Part shown: positions 1-6,409 of the stretch, in pieces | Position numbering within the stretch: the first letter of the stretch is position 1 | How the letters are laid out: every line of letters begins with the position of its first letter | NCBI GenBank assembly: GCA_002509325.1 | Contig: DADO01000231.1 | Span: forward strand, 19,135-29,624 | Length of the DNA: 10,490 bases | Direction: 5' to 3' | DNA from: Methanosarcina sp. UBA402 | GTDB lineage: Archaea > Halobacteriota > Methanosarcinia > Methanosarcinales > Methanosarcinaceae | The notes under the pieces: generated by a model | The model's database searches: none | Told to the model about the DNA's origin: nothing | What the model saw: only the letters and a program-made list of their open reading frames with translations | Program-made: the position numbers and the translations under genes

Positions 1-80
1 CAGAAATTTGCCTATTGAATATTATTAAAGATGGCTATTGATGTTGTTTTATATGGGCTGAATAGTTATGACATTTCATT

Positions 81-185
81 AAAACTTATTTTGTTAAAAC
101 TTATTTTGTTAAAGCTTATTTTGTTAAAGCTTATTTTGTTAAAACTTATTTTGTTAAAGCTTATTTTGTTAAAGCTTATTTTGTT
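81..185. repeat. 15-bp tandem repeat, 7 units
   Basis: Seven head-to-tail units of aaaRcttattttgtt with no length variation. The only variable base is position 4, which reads A,A,G,G,A,G,G along the array. Units 2-4 and 5-7 are therefore identical 45-bp blocks, which suggests that the last expansion copied three units at once. The array lies about 28 bp beyond the stop codon of the minus-strand coiled-coil gene that ends at 214. An open frame reads through it as a KLILL repeat only because 15 is divisible by three. The AAGCTT units are internally palindromic. No function can be assigned. It could be neutral slippage product, or a transcript-end or protein-binding element. Confidence 0.95.
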
Positions 186-213
186 AATGGTTTCCTGTGT
201 GTTTCCCGAGTTC

Positions 214-1173
214 TTACTCGTTGGAGAATTTAACGTCTCCTTTTTCGATAAGGAGTTTGAGATCTTCCAGGCTCAAACGAGCATTTTTCTGGAGCTTTTC
301 ACGGGCATCGCTGTGTTTCTGACTAACTCTGTGCTCATCTCTAATAAGTTGCAGGTCTTTTAATCTGTCAAGGTATAAGGAGAGATCCTTCCGGTTATTA
401 GAAATCCCGGTTTTAAGTGGGTCAATTTTTTCTTTGATTGAATTTATATTTGTGATTTTATCCGTGAGTTGGGCATGGTACATATTTGCTTCTTTTCGGA
501 TCTCATCAGCTGATTTGAAATTTTCGAGCATTTCCAGGTGACAGGCCTGAGATTCATCTGAGAGAGCCTGGATCCTTTCATGAAATTCGTCTCCTTTTTT
601 ATGGATTCCTTTTGACTCTTTATAACTTTCCTGAATTTGTGAGTGCAAGTCATTTGCTTTTTTTGCAGCCTGCAGGCGTTTACTGAGGTCATTCAATTTT
701 TGGAAAATTTTAATTTCCACTGCAAGAGGCAGCTCTTTATTAAGAAAAGCGTCAAGTTCGGTTTCATAGGCCTTTGTGAGAGATGCTACGCTTCCATGGG
801 AAAGTTTGTTGCATTCATCTCGCTGTTCCTTAAGTTCCGCAATTCCTGAAAACAATTCTTGAGTCTTTGAATTTACGTCACTTCTTCTTTCCTTGTACTT
901 GCCTATTTCTTTGTTAATCTCATCCCGTTTATCCCTTAGTTCCTGTGCTTTTGCAACCCTTTCCTTAACCTGCTGGTTCAGAGAGTCTCTCTTTTCTTTC
1001 AGTTCGTCGATATTGGTCCTGTTCATCTTCAGTTCCTTAAAAATCGAAGCTAACTGTCTTTCACTTTTCTCTATCTTGCTCCTGAGCTCGTTTACCTTGC
1101 CCTTCAGCTCCCGTTCGTTAAGGTTTGAAAGGTCGGCCGTTGCAATTTCTGTGGTTGAAACGTCGTTGGTCAT
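214..1173 (-). CDS. Archaeal long coiled-coil protein (COG1340-like)
   Basis: A 319-residue, highly charged protein of unknown function. Nearly its whole length is heptad-rich coiled coil: K/E/R/Q-rich runs start near residue 15 and are interrupted only around residues 120-150 by a short less charged segment (SHGSVASLTKAYETEL). It ends in a conserved-looking tail, ARLSLEDLKLLIEKGD, of a kind I associate with archaeal COG1340/DUF7121-type coiled-coil proteins, some of which are misnamed phosphoserine phosphatases in databases. No catalytic motif, signal peptide or membrane segment is visible. The open frame extends upstream to 1269, but I prefer the ATG at 1173. It is preceded by GGTGAT four bases away, a good match to the archaeal Shine-Dalgarno, and this start places the gene 29 bp after the upstream coiled-coil gene instead of overlapping it. 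The two are probably one operon, and the proteins may bind each other. The family call is from memory of the tail and layout. Confidence 0.8.
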   Translation of the reverse strand: MTNDVSTTEIATADLSNLNERELKGKVNELRSKIEKSERQLASIFKELKMNRTNIDELKEKRDSLNQQVKERVAKAQELRDKRDEINKEIGKYKERRSDVNSKTQELFSGIAELKEQRDECNKLSHGSVASLTKAYETELDAFLNKELPLAVEIKIFQKLNDLSKRLQAAKKANDLHSQIQESYKESKGIHKKGDEFHERIQALSDESQACHLEMLENFKSADEIRKEANMYHAQLTDKITNINSIKEKIDPLKTGISNNRKDLSLYLDRLKDLQLIRDEHRVSQKHSDAREKLQKNARLSLEDLKLLIEKGDVKFSNE

Positions 1174-1202
1174 GTCTATCACCCGCGTGTTTTCGAAAAG
1201 GG

Positions 1203-1826
1203 TTATGCTTTCAACTTTTCCCAGTATTTTAGGGCCTCCTGGTGATTCTTCACTCTGGCGCTGAGCCACTTATGCTGGGATTTGCTTTTAGAAATTTCTT
1301 TATTTTTGTTCTCATTATCCTCTGTAAGTTGCTTCTCAGACTGCACTATCTCTTTGAGCTCCAGATTTGAATTCCTGGCTTCCTCCATTCTGGCTTCGGT
1401 TTGCAGGAGAATATTTTCCTCAAGTCCAGCTGCCTGAACGACTTCGCGCAGGTTTTCCATAAACGAATCTTTAAGTTTCTGCTCCTCTTCAGATGTTATC
1501 TGGCTTTTCAGTTTCTTAAGCTCTTCCTTGAGTTTACTGCCAGTTACATGGTCCAATTTCGGAAAGGCTTCTTTTTCAAGGAAGGTTTCTGCCTGATAGT
1601 AAAACAGCTGGCGTTTCTCCTTGAGAACTTCCTTTCTCTCTTCCATCTGGATTCTGGAATTCTTCGCATTTTTTGCATCTTCTTCAGCCTGGCTCAGCTT
1701 GCTGTCCAGTTCTTCAAATTCTTTTTTATTTTCTTCCAGAAACCGCCTGTGTTTATCCACAACTGCGGAGATCAGCTCCCCTTCTGTCAGCACTCTGATT
1801 CCGGCTTCTTCAATATTTTCATCCAC
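1203..1826 (-). CDS. Coiled-coil protein, first gene of a two-gene operon
   Basis: Unrecognised protein of about 207 residues. It has a short N-terminal segment (DENIEEAGIRVLTEGELIS) followed by a long, strongly charged coiled coil to the C terminus. A less helical break around FPKLDHVTGSKL falls near the middle. There are no cysteines, membrane segments or enzyme motifs. The open frame runs back to a GTG at 1916, but the GTG at 1826 is a better start. It has GTGAT four bases upstream, the same arrangement as the next gene, and a good TATA box lies at 1875-1882, inside the region that the longer version would have to encode. The extra 30 residues would also be hydrophobic and unlike the rest. 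The downstream coiled-coil gene follows after 29 bp, so co-transcription is likely. A structural or chromosome-associated role is possible, but nothing in the sequence demonstrates it. Confidence 0.75.
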   Translation of the reverse strand: MDENIEEAGIRVLTEGELISAVVDKHRRFLEENKKEFEELDSKLSQAEEDAKNAKNSRIQMEERKEVLKEKRQLFYYQAETFLEKEAFPKLDHVTGSKLKEELKKLKSQITSEEEQKLKDSFMENLREVVQAAGLEENILLQTEARMEEARNSNLELKEIVQSEKQLTEDNENKNKEISKSKSQHKWLSARVKNHQEALKYWEKLKA

Positions 1827-1874
1827 TATAATCACGATCTGAATTTTATTTTGTACGTATGTTATTCTATTCCG

Positions 1875-1882
1875 ATATATAA
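1875..1882 (-). promoter_or_regulatory. TATA box of the coiled-coil operon
   Basis: Read on the minus strand this is TTATATAT, close to the archaeal TTTATATA consensus. A start site about 25 bases downstream would fall near 1850 and give a leader of roughly 25 nt before the GTG at 1826, with room for the GTGAT ribosome binding site. Its position argues against translation starting at 1916. Confidence 0.55.
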
Positions 1883-1921
1883 CCAGACCTGAAATCCAAA
1901 TTCTACTGGCATTCACTGGAT

Positions 1922-1957
1922 ATTTCTCGAGAGGTTAGGTAATTTCTCCAGAGGTTA
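1922..1957. repeat. 16-bp direct repeat pair, 20-bp period
   Basis: The copies atttctcgagaggtta (1922-1937) and atttctccagaggtta (1942-1957) differ at one base and are spaced 20 bp start to start, about two helical turns. The first contains the palindrome TCTCGAGA. They lie about 40 bp upstream of the coiled-coil operon TATA box and just after the DUF424 stop codon. The phasing and position would suit a pair of activator or repressor sites, but a chance duplication is equally possible. Confidence 0.75.
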
Positions 1958-1973
1958 ATTTGACAGTGCCAGA

Positions 1974-2264
1974 TCAAACCCTGAAGAACTGGGCATGAGG
2001 TACACCGTCAATTATTATCACGGAATCCGGATCGATTAAACCATATTTTATGGCACAGCTGATTGTTTTTTCCCCAAAAAGGTTTGCAGTCGTAGCCTCT
2101 TCAAGGGCTTTCTGGAGTTTTTCTTCGGAAACGCATTCCCCTTCATAGAAAGCTCTGCTGATCTCCACTACGGCTTTGCCGTGCTTAAGAGACTTTCCGA
2201 GCACTTCCTCATCACAGGCTGCAACAAGGATCTGCTCCCCATTTTTATAAATTTTTAGATACAT
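1974..2264 (-). CDS. DUF424 family protein
   Basis: A 96-residue protein matching the archaeal DUF424 family over its full length. The features I recognise are the N-terminal strand KIYKNGEQILVAACDEEVLGK, then ISRAFYEGE, the helix EEATTANLFGEKTISCAIKYGLIDP, and the near-invariant C-terminal IDGVPHAQFF. The length is normal for the family. DUF424 proteins are small, soluble and widespread in archaea. Their biochemical function is unknown to me, so none is given. The ATG at 2264 has GGGAG three to four bases upstream, an acceptable ribosome binding site. The gene follows mcm on the same strand after a 159-bp gap with no clear promoter, so readthrough from mcm is possible. Two cysteines (C17 and C69) are present but form no obvious metal motif. 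Confidence 0.93.
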   Translation of the reverse strand: MYLKIYKNGEQILVAACDEEVLGKSLKHGKAVVEISRAFYEGECVSEEKLQKALEEATTANLFGEKTISCAIKYGLIDPDSVIIIDGVPHAQFFRV

Positions 2265-2396
2265 ATTCTCCCTTTTAATTAGTATTTGCCCTTTTAGTAT
2301 TTACAGCTTAACCGTCCTCACATAGTTGTTATGTAAATTATTCTCATTTCCTGGAATCTGAAAAATATGTGCTCTCAGCGCTAAACTCCATCTTAG

Positions 2397-2438
2397 TAAA
2401 CAAGCTTAGTTGAACGAGCTTAATTAAACAAGCCTGAT
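2397..2438. repeat. Degenerate 14-bp tandem triplet over the mcm stop
   Basis: Three consecutive 14-bp units: taaacaagcttagt, tgaacgagcttaat and taaacaagcctgat. Neighbouring units match at about 11 of 14 positions. The last unit contains the final mcm codons and part of its stop, so the array looks like serial duplication of the mcm 3' end into the downstream gap. No hairpin or T-run of terminator type is visible here. Confidence 0.6.
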
Positions 2439-4526
2439 GTGGTTCTGGTCTGGAGAAAGCACGTCTCCTCTCTGCTTCATCTTCCTAATGTATTCTTCAG
2501 CCTGAGTTCGATCTATACCGTGTTCGCTTTCAGCTATAACATAAACTTCTTCCAGTGGGGCTTTACCTCCTGGATATCTCTCACTAACCTTCTTTATTAT
2601 ATCCCTCAGGATTTTTATCTTGTTTCTCTGGCTCATACTTGTGCCAGATGCAAGTATATCTGCATCAAGGGCTCCGGTTTCGGGGTCAATGCCCACGTTT
2701 TTCAGGCAATTCATAACTATTCTGACAGTTCTTTCTGCATCTTCAAGAGTGACAATATTGCTCAGGCGGACTCTTGCACTCGCTTCCGAGAGGCGAACCA
2801 GGGCTTCAAGCTGCCTGGCTGTTACAGGCACAGGTGTGTCTTTGCTTTCTCCTGTTTTTCGAAGATCCGTATAGAAATTTATCAGGTAAGACCTTGCATC
2901 GCTTTCCATTACAGGAAATATGTTTTTTCGGGCGTATGCAACATATTTTCGCATGATTTCGGCTTCTATGACAGGTTCTATCACTTCCATTTCCGCTTCG
3001 ACAAAATCCTCTGTAACACTGGATCCAGGAAGTTTTTCCCGGTGCTCGAAGAGTTCACCTGCGTAATGAGACTGGAGAATATGGTTTGCAATTCTGGTGT
3101 CCAGAGCATGGTTAGGAGTATCAAGCAAAACAAAAATAAGGTCAAAACGAGAAAGCAGGGCTGGAGGCATACTTATCTGCTCTGCAAGGCCTTCATATCG
3201 ATCAAAGCGTCCATATTTTGGATTTGCAGCCCCCAGAAGGGCACAACGGGATTTCAGAGTCGCAATAATCCCTGCTTTGGCAATACTTATGGTCTGCTGT
3301 TCCATTGCCTCGTGCAGGGCACTTTTATCCTCACTTTTCATTTTGTCCATTTCGTCAACTGCAGCAATTCCCATATCAGCCATGACAAGCGCGCCGCCTT
3401 CTATTGTCCATCTCCCATCGTTGAGGTCGTCTTTTACGGCAGCCGCAGTCAAACCGCTTGCAGATGCACTTCGCCCTGAAGTAAACACGCCTCTTGGAGA
3501 GAGTTTGACCGCATAGCGCAGGAGCTGAGATTTTGCAATTCCAGGATCTCCTACAAGCATAACATGGATATCGCCCCTTATCCTCGAACCATCAGGAAGG
3601 TTTTTCACAACGCCCGAAAACAACTGAAGGGCAAGGGCTTCCTTTATGTCCTCGTATCCATAGATTGAAGGCGCAACAGAACCGATAATTTTTTCATAGA
3701 TTTCAGGGTCGTGGGAAAGCTCAAGGATCTTTTCTTCGTCCTCAGCAGTTATTTCAAGTTCATCAAAGTCTTTATCCAGCCTTTCTATGGAATTTGCTTC
3801 GAGTACCAGGTCATAAAAAGTAGACTTCCCATCTCTCAGGGTTCGCTGCCTGGATTTCAGAATCCCGTTAATTATAACCCTGTCTCCAGGGGTAACATTT
3901 CCTGTCAGGTCGTCTTCGGAATCTACCTCAAGGCTCTGGGGCTGGGAACCTCCTTTGAGGTTTTCGGGGGATTCCTGAATCTGGAGTTTCTGGGCATCGA
4001 TAAAAGTAGAATCCTCAATTATAACCTTAAAAGGTCCTTTTTTCCCACAGATTTCATTTTCACAGCCTGCATAGGGCTCTTCAAATTTGAAGCTGTTTTG
4101 CTCCACAATTGTCAGATGCCCGCACCTGAGGCAAAGGAAGGCAGCTTTAGTAATTCTTGGCCTTACTTCTGTCGCTTTCCTTATCATGCCCTCAATTGCA
4201 ACAAGCCTGGAAAGATGTTTGCTTCTGAGCTCCCTTATAGATACTCTATTCGGAATTTTTACTATTCTTACATGAGCCTGCTCAAGGCGTTTCTCAACAG
4301 GAAGGTCGATTTCCTTCAGGGCAGCTTCAGCGGCTTCTATGAGTTCTCCAGGACGCTCGAGAAATTCTTTTGAAAGCGCTCTGTCAAATTTCTCAATATC
4401 CGTAAAATCTACGCCAAGGCTTCGCTGGTCTGGATACTCATTTGCAAGCTGGAGGATTTCATTCCAGTAGTAGTCTTTAAAAAACCTTTTTAGCTTTTCA
4501 TCCCACTTGCTTTCTGTTTCAGTCAT
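2424..4526 (-). CDS. mcm: Replicative DNA helicase MCM
   Basis: The 700-residue protein is a complete archaeal MCM, the ATP-driven 3'-5' helicase that unwinds DNA at the replication fork as a hexameric ring. The N-terminal domain (about 1-250) carries a zinc site with C132, C135, C155 and C160, followed by the OB-fold region. The AAA+ core has Walker A GDPGIAKS (326-333), Walker B AAVDEMDKM with D391/E392, the sensor 1 asparagine N435 in LGAANP, and the arginine finger R460 in LLSRFD. A sensor 2-type arginine is in TARQLEAL (R571). The last 65 residues look like the usual winged helix. All catalytic residues are present, there is no intein, and the length is typical. The ATG at 4526 starts a normal MTETE-type N terminus, though its ribosome binding site is weak (GAATGAT). 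The gene stands alone between a TrmJ-type gene and DUF424, all on one strand, and has a tandem repeat just upstream that may matter for its expression. Confidence 0.98.
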   Translation of the reverse strand: MTETESKWDEKLKRFFKDYYWNEILQLANEYPDQRSLGVDFTDIEKFDRALSKEFLERPGELIEAAEAALKEIDLPVEKRLEQAHVRIVKIPNRVSIRELRSKHLSRLVAIEGMIRKATEVRPRITKAAFLCLRCGHLTIVEQNSFKFEEPYAGCENEICGKKGPFKVIIEDSTFIDAQKLQIQESPENLKGGSQPQSLEVDSEDDLTGNVTPGDRVIINGILKSRQRTLRDGKSTFYDLVLEANSIERLDKDFDELEITAEDEEKILELSHDPEIYEKIIGSVAPSIYGYEDIKEALALQLFSGVVKNLPDGSRIRGDIHVMLVGDPGIAKSQLLRYAVKLSPRGVFTSGRSASASGLTAAAVKDDLNDGRWTIEGGALVMADMGIAAVDEMDKMKSEDKSALHEAMEQQTISIAKAGIIATLKSRCALLGAANPKYGRFDRYEGLAEQISMPPALLSRFDLIFVLLDTPNHALDTRIANHILQSHYAGELFEHREKLPGSSVTEDFVEAEMEVIEPVIEAEIMRKYVAYARKNIFPVMESDARSYLINFYTDLRKTGESKDTPVPVTARQLEALVRLSEASARVRLSNIVTLEDAERTVRIVMNCLKNVGIDPETGALDADILASGTSMSQRNKIKILRDIIKKVSERYPGGKAPLEEVYVIAESEHGIDRTQAEEYIRKMKQRGDVLSPDQNHIRLV

Positions 4527-4558
4527 ATCATTCTCTATCTGACTTTGGGTAAAATTTT

Positions 4559-4611
4559 AATTCATCGTTACAGGATTTTCTATCCAATTCTTCGTTACAA
4601 AATTTTTGTCC
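4559..4611. repeat. Imperfect 26/27-bp tandem duplication upstream of mcm
   Basis: Two abutting copies, 4559-4585 and 4586-4611. Both run aattcWtcgttaca, then a purine pair, then an atttt run, and end in tcc. They differ at about five positions including one gap. On the minus strand each carries TGTAACGA. The duplication ends 33 bp before the mcm start codon, inside the probable leader or promoter region. Confidence 0.75.
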
Positions 4612-4639
4612 AAAAAGTGATTTTAAAAAAAGTTAAAAA
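4612..4639 (-). terminator. Oligo-T terminator region after the trmJ-like gene
   Basis: On the minus strand, about 40-65 bases after the stop at 4678, there are T-runs of 5, 7 and 5 (plus-strand A-runs at 4635-4639, 4625-4631 and 4612-4616). Archaeal RNA polymerase can stop at such runs without a hairpin, and none is seen. The same stretch precedes mcm and may overlap its promoter. Confidence 0.45.
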
Positions 4640-4677
4640 TATGTATCATAAATTCTGAAGTAAGAACAGGCTTATTC

Positions 4678-5457
4678 TCATATGAACTTTTCCATGCTTC
4701 CCGAAGCTTGTGTTTCCTGGCTCTCTGATTCTATTAATGTATATCCCATTTTTCTCTCGGTTTTTTTTATTATGCCCCTCAAAGTCTGAACTTCTCTCGG
4801 AGTTAGTCCTGCTCTTCCGAATATTCTCCGGAGCATCAGAAAAGTTTTATCTTTTTTATGAGGCGGATAATCGATTTCCTCCAGCAGTTCTTCCAGATGC
4901 CTGTATAGAAGCTGGAGATCAAACCCGTCGGCAAGCGGACTGTTTCCTCCTTCCAGCTCAGAAAGTTCGTAAAGTACTACTGCAACGGTATGTGAGAGAT
5001 TCATAATCGGATATATTTCTGAAGTTGGGACCGTAATGAGCATATCAAAACTTTTGAGTTCATCATTCCGAAAACCGCTATCTTCGCGCCCGAAAAGAAT
5101 TGCAATTGTCCCGCTGTAAGCTTTAAGTTTCTCTTTGAGTTCTTTGGGCGTATAAAGCGGGAGGCGGATATGTTCTCCGGTTTTCAGGCTTCCCACTCCT
5201 GTAGTCCCGATCAGCAGGTTTGCGCCTTTTGCAGCTTCGTCAAGCGTTGAGGCAATTCTTGCCCCTTCAAGCACGTCTCTTGCATGGGACGACATAGCTC
5301 TTGCCTCTCCTTCGAGTTTACAGGGATTTACAAGCACCAGGTCAGTATATCCAAAGTTTTTCATTGCTCTTGCAACAGATCCTACATTTCCCTGATACAT
5401 GGGCTCCACAAGTATTATACGAATCTCAAGTGACAAATTTCTCAACCCTTTTTTCAA
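4678..5457 (-). CDS. trmJ: TrmJ-family RNA 2'-O-methyltransferase (SPOUT)
   Basis: Up to 259 residues. This is a SPOUT-class methyltransferase of the TrmH/TrmJ type that transfers methyl from S-adenosylmethionine to a ribose 2'-OH. Motif 1 is EPMYQGNVGSVARAMKNFG (18-36) with catalytic-type N24 and R30. Motif 2 is ILFGREDSGF (120-129). Motif 3 is VPTSEIYPIMNLSHTVAVVL (143-162), forming the trefoil-knot cofactor pocket. The helical C-terminal extension (about 170-250) is typical of TrmJ, whose studied members methylate position 32 of tRNA; archaeal TrmJ modifies C32. The start is unusual. No ATG exists before the conserved core, only TTG codons at 5457, 5445 and 5436. I list the longest; the one at 5436 follows GGGTTGAG and may be the real one. 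The gene begins two bases after the ferredoxin stop codon, so translational coupling is likely. Confidence 0.9.
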   Translation of the reverse strand: MKKGLRNLSLEIRIILVEPMYQGNVGSVARAMKNFGYTDLVLVNPCKLEGEARAMSSHARDVLEGARIASTLDEAAKGANLLIGTTGVGSLKTGEHIRLPLYTPKELKEKLKAYSGTIAILFGREDSGFRNDELKSFDMLITVPTSEIYPIMNLSHTVAVVLYELSELEGGNSPLADGFDLQLLYRHLEELLEEIDYPPHKKDKTFLMLRRIFGRAGLTPREVQTLRGIIKKTERKMGYTLIESESQETQASGSMEKFI

Positions 5458-5459
5458 AA

Positions 5460-5657
5460 TCAGTTTTCAAGTGTGATCGCATCTTCCATACAGACAGTCA
5501 CACACATTCTGCAACCCAGGCAGTAAGACGGATCCTTTGAGACACAGACCTTTTTTCCATGCTTTTCTTCTATTGAGTAAACTCTCGGGCCTTTCGGGCA
5601 GGCAGCTTTGCATTTACCACAGCCTGTACATTTCTTCTTATCAATGTGTATTTTCAT
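5460..5657 (-). CDS. Small 2x[4Fe-4S] ferredoxin
   Basis: A 65-residue electron carrier with two cluster motifs of the form CX2CX2CX3C: C10, C13, C16, C20 followed by proline, and C46, C49, C52, C56 followed by methionine. Classical ferredoxins have a proline after the last cysteine. The methionine at the second site may shift that cluster's environment, though whether it does is inference. The linker of 25 residues between motifs is somewhat longer than in clostridial-type ferredoxins. No signal peptide or membrane segment is present, so it should be cytoplasmic. The ATG at 5657 has no visible Shine-Dalgarno, and a TATA box at 5695-5703 predicts a very short leader. The trmJ-like gene follows after only two bases. 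Its redox partner is not evident from the neighbours. Confidence 0.93.
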   Translation of the reverse strand: MKIHIDKKKCTGCGKCKAACPKGPRVYSIEEKHGKKVCVSKDPSYCLGCRMCVTVCMEDAITLEN

Positions 5658-5694
5658 GCAGATTAATTTTCTGTGTTTTTCAGTCTTATTGTCG

Positions 5695-5703
5695 TTATAT
5701 AAT
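5695..5703 (-). promoter_or_regulatory. TATA box of the ferredoxin-trmJ transcript
   Basis: On the minus strand this reads ATTATATAA, preceded by a purine-rich AAAGGAAT that could be the BRE. The expected start site is near 5672, about 15 bases before the ATG at 5657. A leader that short, without a ribosome binding site, fits the absence of a Shine-Dalgarno. Confidence 0.5.
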
Positions 5704-5802
5704 ATTCCTTTAAATCTTAATGTTTGAATTCAGAAATCTTAATTATCCTCTCAAATATATTAGTCTTAAGTTTGCAAATGAGATAGAAAAATCAAACCGC
5801 AG

Positions 5803-5860
5803 GATCCAGTTTACATTACCTTCATTTAGTTGATCCAGTTTACATTACCCTCATTTAACT
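5803..5860. repeat. 29-bp tandem duplication in the divergent intergenic region
   Basis: Two exactly abutting 29-bp copies (5803-5831 and 5832-5860) share gatccagtttacattacc and then YtcatttaRYt. They differ at three positions. They lie in the 314-bp gap between the divergent ferredoxin and rubrerythrin-like genes, 57 bp upstream of the TATA box of the latter and about 100 bp upstream of that of the former. The rest of this gap is AT-rich and holds only the two promoters; I see no gene. Confidence 0.9.
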
Positions 5861-5916
5861 TCATCAATCCTGCACTGTAGCTAAAACTTAAATTCAAAGA
5901 CTTCCCTATATTAGCC

Positions 5917-5924
5917 TATAAATA
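5917..5924 (+). promoter_or_regulatory. TATA box of the rubrerythrin-like gene
   Basis: The sequence is TATAAATA. A start site about 25-30 bases downstream would fall near 5946 and leave a leader of roughly 25 nt that contains the GGTGAT ribosome binding site at 5963-5968. Confidence 0.55.
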
Positions 5925-5971
5925 TTGTTATTTTAATAAACATGTTGTTTTAAAAAAGAAATGGTGATTGA

Positions 5972-6355
5972 ATGGTTCTTGAAAAAATTTTAGAAAGCAC
6001 TTTTAAAGGAGAGACGACCGAAGTTGGCTGGTATCTTGCAATGTCAAAGATTGCCGAGCGGGAAGGATTTGCGGATATTGCAGTTTATCTTCGCCAGATC
6101 GCCATGGATGAGGCCTGGCATGCTACCGAAGTAGCTGAAATTCTGGGGCTCGTTAAAGAAACCACCCTTGAAAATCTGGAAATGATGCTTGAAGGAGAAA
6201 GCAAAGCCGAAGTTGAGAAAGCTGAAGCTGCAGAATTAGCCAGGAAAGAAGGAAATACAAAAGCTGCCCTTTTCTTTGAGAGGGCATCCCTGGACGAAGC
6301 CAGGCATAAAGCAGGGCTTAACGGATTTCTGGAAAGGCTGAAAAAACAACAATAA
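5972..6355 (+). CDS. Rubrerythrin-like ferritin-fold diiron protein
   Basis: A 127-residue four-helix-bundle protein of the rubrerythrin superfamily, without the C-terminal rubredoxin domain of classical rubrerythrins. Likely iron ligands by family pattern are E14 (in FKGE), E47 and H50 (DEAWH, an ExxH motif), E76 (in EGE), and E109 and H112 (DEARH, the second ExxH). At the place where rubrerythrin has its extra glutamate (spacing GExxE) there is A79, with E80 next to it, so that ligand may be missing or shifted. Members of this family reduce hydrogen peroxide or handle iron in anaerobes, and a role in oxidative defence is the best guess. It lacks its own rubredoxin and so would need an outside electron donor; the divergent ferredoxin is a candidate by position only. 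The ATG follows GGTGAT by three bases, and a hairpin terminator follows directly, so it is a single-gene transcript. Confidence 0.9.
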   Translation: MVLEKILESTFKGETTEVGWYLAMSKIAEREGFADIAVYLRQIAMDEAWHATEVAEILGLVKETTLENLEMMLEGESKAEVEKAEAAELARKEGNTKAALFFERASLDEARHKAGLNGFLERLKKQQ

Positions 6356-6362
6356 AGTGAAA

Positions 6363-6384
6363 AGGATCTTTTGATCCTCTTTTT
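6363..6384 (+). terminator. Hairpin and T-tract after the rubrerythrin-like gene
   Basis: The stem AGGATC (6363-6368) pairs with GATCCT (6373-6378) around a TTTT loop and is followed by cTTTTT. It begins eight bases after the stop codon at 6355. This is a compact intrinsic-terminator-like structure. Confidence 0.7.
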
Positions 6385-6409
6385 CCTTATTTAATGCTTT
6401 TTAACTGGC

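Noticed and set aside
31..363. Open frame with KLILL repeats on the plus strand
   Set aside because: It exists only because the 15-bp repeat is in frame and stop-free. Its second half is antisense to the coiled-coil gene, and there is no ribosome binding site.
1174..1269. Upstream extension of the second coiled-coil gene
   Set aside because: It would overlap the preceding gene by 67 bases. The internal ATG at 1173 has a good GGTGAT site, and the extra residues do not fit the coiled coil.
1827..1916. N-terminal extension of the first coiled-coil gene from the GTG at 1916
   Set aside because: The stretch contains a convincing TATA box, and a GTG at 1826 with a ribosome binding site is available. 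The extension is hydrophobic and unlike the rest.
2439..3479. Long 346-codon open frame on the plus strand opposite mcm
   Set aside because: It is the antisense shadow of the mcm gene, whose minus-strand frame carries every expected MCM motif. The plus-strand product is rich in C, F, S and H with no recognisable domain.
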